Of a stretch of 5,923 bases of DNA, positions 5,886 through 5,923 are shown piece after piece. The stretch is from Thermoflavifilum sp. Lineage in GTDB: Bacteria; Bacteroidota; Bacteroidia; Chitinophagales; Chitinophagaceae. Both the position numbers and the translations under genes were made by a program. Each line of letters opens with the position of its first letter. The first letter of the stretch is position 1. Location: assembly GCA_019683625.1 (NCBI GenBank), contig JADGHY010000140.1, positions 1 to 5,923 of the forward strand, in the 5' to 3' direction. The notes beneath the pieces were generated by a model. That model was given only the letters and a program-made list of their open reading frames with translations, was not told where the DNA came from and did no database searches.

Positions 5886-5923
5886 ACACAACAATAAGCA
5901 CATGTACAAGTAAAATGCATGAG

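Noticed and set aside
5886..5923. Possible start of a further gene (ATG at 5915 or 5919)
   Set aside because: Only a few codons remain before the window ends, with no promoter or frame evidence.
1..5923. A novel defence, mobile or biosynthetic system
   Set aside because: Five of the six genes belong to well-known housekeeping or peptidase families and the sixth to a common exported family. No transposase, integrase, toxin-antitoxin, CRISPR repeat or phage signature is present.

Overview
The window looks like an ordinary chromosomal stretch from a member of the Bacteroidota, most plausibly a Chitinophagaceae-like lineage. That rests on four things. Start codons lack well-spaced Shine-Dalgarno sequences. 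Promoter-like elements resemble the Bacteroidota -7 consensus TAnnTTTG, placed very close to start codons. The 16S rRNA methyltransferase RsmI is a short form ending after its methylase domain. The window also pairs a PepSY-like exported protein with an M1 peptidase of the GGMEYP type. The lineage assignment within the phylum is an inference and was not tested by any search.

All six supported genes are on the + strand. Positions 1-264 are AT-rich and hold no convincing gene. They carry a 17-bp inverted repeat, candidate -7 elements facing both ways, three near-copies of an AATATTTGAA motif, and a bulged hairpin ending 10 nt before the first gene. Positions 265-1554 encode Xaa-Pro aminopeptidase (pepP). 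Positions 1617-3349 form a tight cluster: CDP-diacylglycerol-serine phosphatidyltransferase (pssA), the PurS subunit of FGAM synthetase (purS, 4-nt overlap with pssA) and RsmI (rsmI, 3-nt gap and same frame as purS). A 98-bp gap with a good -7 match follows. Then come two exported proteins 22 bp apart: a PepSY-like periplasmic protein (3449-3901) and a secreted M1 zinc metallopeptidase (3924-5885). The last 38 bases are non-coding or the very start of a further gene that cannot be judged.

The genes do not form one pathway. PepP trims proline-containing peptides, PssA makes the precursor of phosphatidylethanolamine, PurS structures the purine-pathway FGAM synthetase and RsmI methylates 16S rRNA. 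They look like housekeeping genes sharing transcription. The last two genes are a separate cell-envelope unit, and both carry signal peptides. I see no tRNA, rRNA, insertion sequence, CRISPR array, phage gene or defence gene, and I do not see an undescribed multi-gene system. The points most worth a second look are the structured, repeat-bearing leader in front of pepP and the conserved-looking linkage of the exported pair.
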